Part shown: positions 63,840 through 64,000 of the stretch, piece after piece
Layout: every line of letters starts with the position of its first letter
Numbering within the stretch: position 1 is the stretch's first letter
DNA from: Trichobilharzia regenti
Taxonomy: Eukaryota; Platyhelminthes; Trematoda; Strigeidida; Schistosomatidae
NCBI GenBank assembly: GCA_944472135.2
Contig: OX235263.1
Coordinates: 18,901,379 to 18,965,378, forward strand
Reading direction: 5' to 3'
DNA length: 64,000 nt
Translations under genes and position numbers: made by a program
The notes under the pieces: generated by a model
What the model saw: only the letters and a program-made list of their open reading frames with translations
What the model was told of the DNA's origin: nothing
Database searches by the model: none

Positions 63840-64000
63840 TGAAAGAGGATGAAGGGAGCAATAAACAGATGCTTTCCTGAAGCCAAGCTAGTGACACTAT
63901 ACAGCACTACATGCTGTATGAGCCAGTATAAAATGGATAAGTACCCTGCTGATGTTACCTTCAACCGCATTTATAAATTTACGTGCATCTGTGGCAGCAG
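63840..64000 (+). mobile_element. PLE fragment running off the window
   Basis: Reads MKGAINRCFPEAKLVTLYST, TCCMSQYKMDKYPADVTFNR, IYKFTCICGSS: the linker and the beginning of a GIY-YIG nuclease (IYKF.CICGSSY). Parallel to 46.55-46.72 kb, but better preserved. The rest lies beyond the window. Confidence 0.8.

Overview
The window looks like nuclear DNA of a schistosome blood fluke (AT-rich, intron-dominated, crowded with repeats). Two observations point there: schistosome-type hammerhead-ribozyme SINEs (Smalpha-like), and many Penelope-like elements (PLEs) with GIY-YIG domains. The species cannot be named from the sequence alone.

One host gene is recognisable. It is the ortholog of CFAP61 (cilia- and flagella-associated protein 61; calmodulin/spoke-associated complex), on the + strand and running off both ends. 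I place 13 well-supported exons and one weaker one: 144-276, 312-495, 1171-1410, 6015-6123, 12654-12786, 17757-17834, 22056-22262, 24905-25167, 28825-28929, 29712-29798, 34891-~35036, 40052-40641, 44941-45126 and 55295-55343, plus a tentative exon at 59838-59900. The exons join in the order of the human protein: the end of the N-terminal acetyltransferase-like part, the middle domain, the FAD/NAD(P)-binding Rossmann fold (VVGAST motif), and then the conserved C-terminal half. They total about 2.5 kb, roughly 4% of the window. One exon is not located between 6123 and 12654. One exon (1171-1410) has a reading-frame break, and one intron uses a GC donor.

The remainder is intron filled with mobile elements. 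PLEs are the most conspicuous: reverse-transcriptase, thumb and GIY-YIG pieces lie at about 2.8, 4.2-5.2, 13.6-14.2, 20, 30.8-32.8, 33.4-34.8, 36.6-37.6, 38.9-39.9, 40.7-41.5, 42.5-43.0, 46.2-48.7, 50.5-55.0, 56.2, 60.4-61.2 and 63.8-64 kb. Several are flanked by inverted copies of their own 3' ends, giving long palindromes; the best is 543 bp arms around a 120 bp loop at 47519-48724. RTE-like LINE tails, solo-LTR-like repeats of two families, and several tRNA-derived SINE families (with A and B boxes) fill most other intronic space.

The most interesting layer is RNA catalysis. Hammerhead-ribozyme (HHR) folds can be drawn in at least three separate SINE families and in the PLE terminal repeats. 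Catalytic cores are intact at 13487-13543 (+), 18606-18658 (-), 42893-42935 (+), 55942-55996 (+) and 59372-59412 (+). A related motif lacking a proper helix II occurs at 37783-37834. Some are in sense and others antisense to CFAP61, so several could act inside the long CFAP61 pre-mRNA. No bacterial-type operon, CRISPR array or canonical tRNA/rRNA gene was seen.
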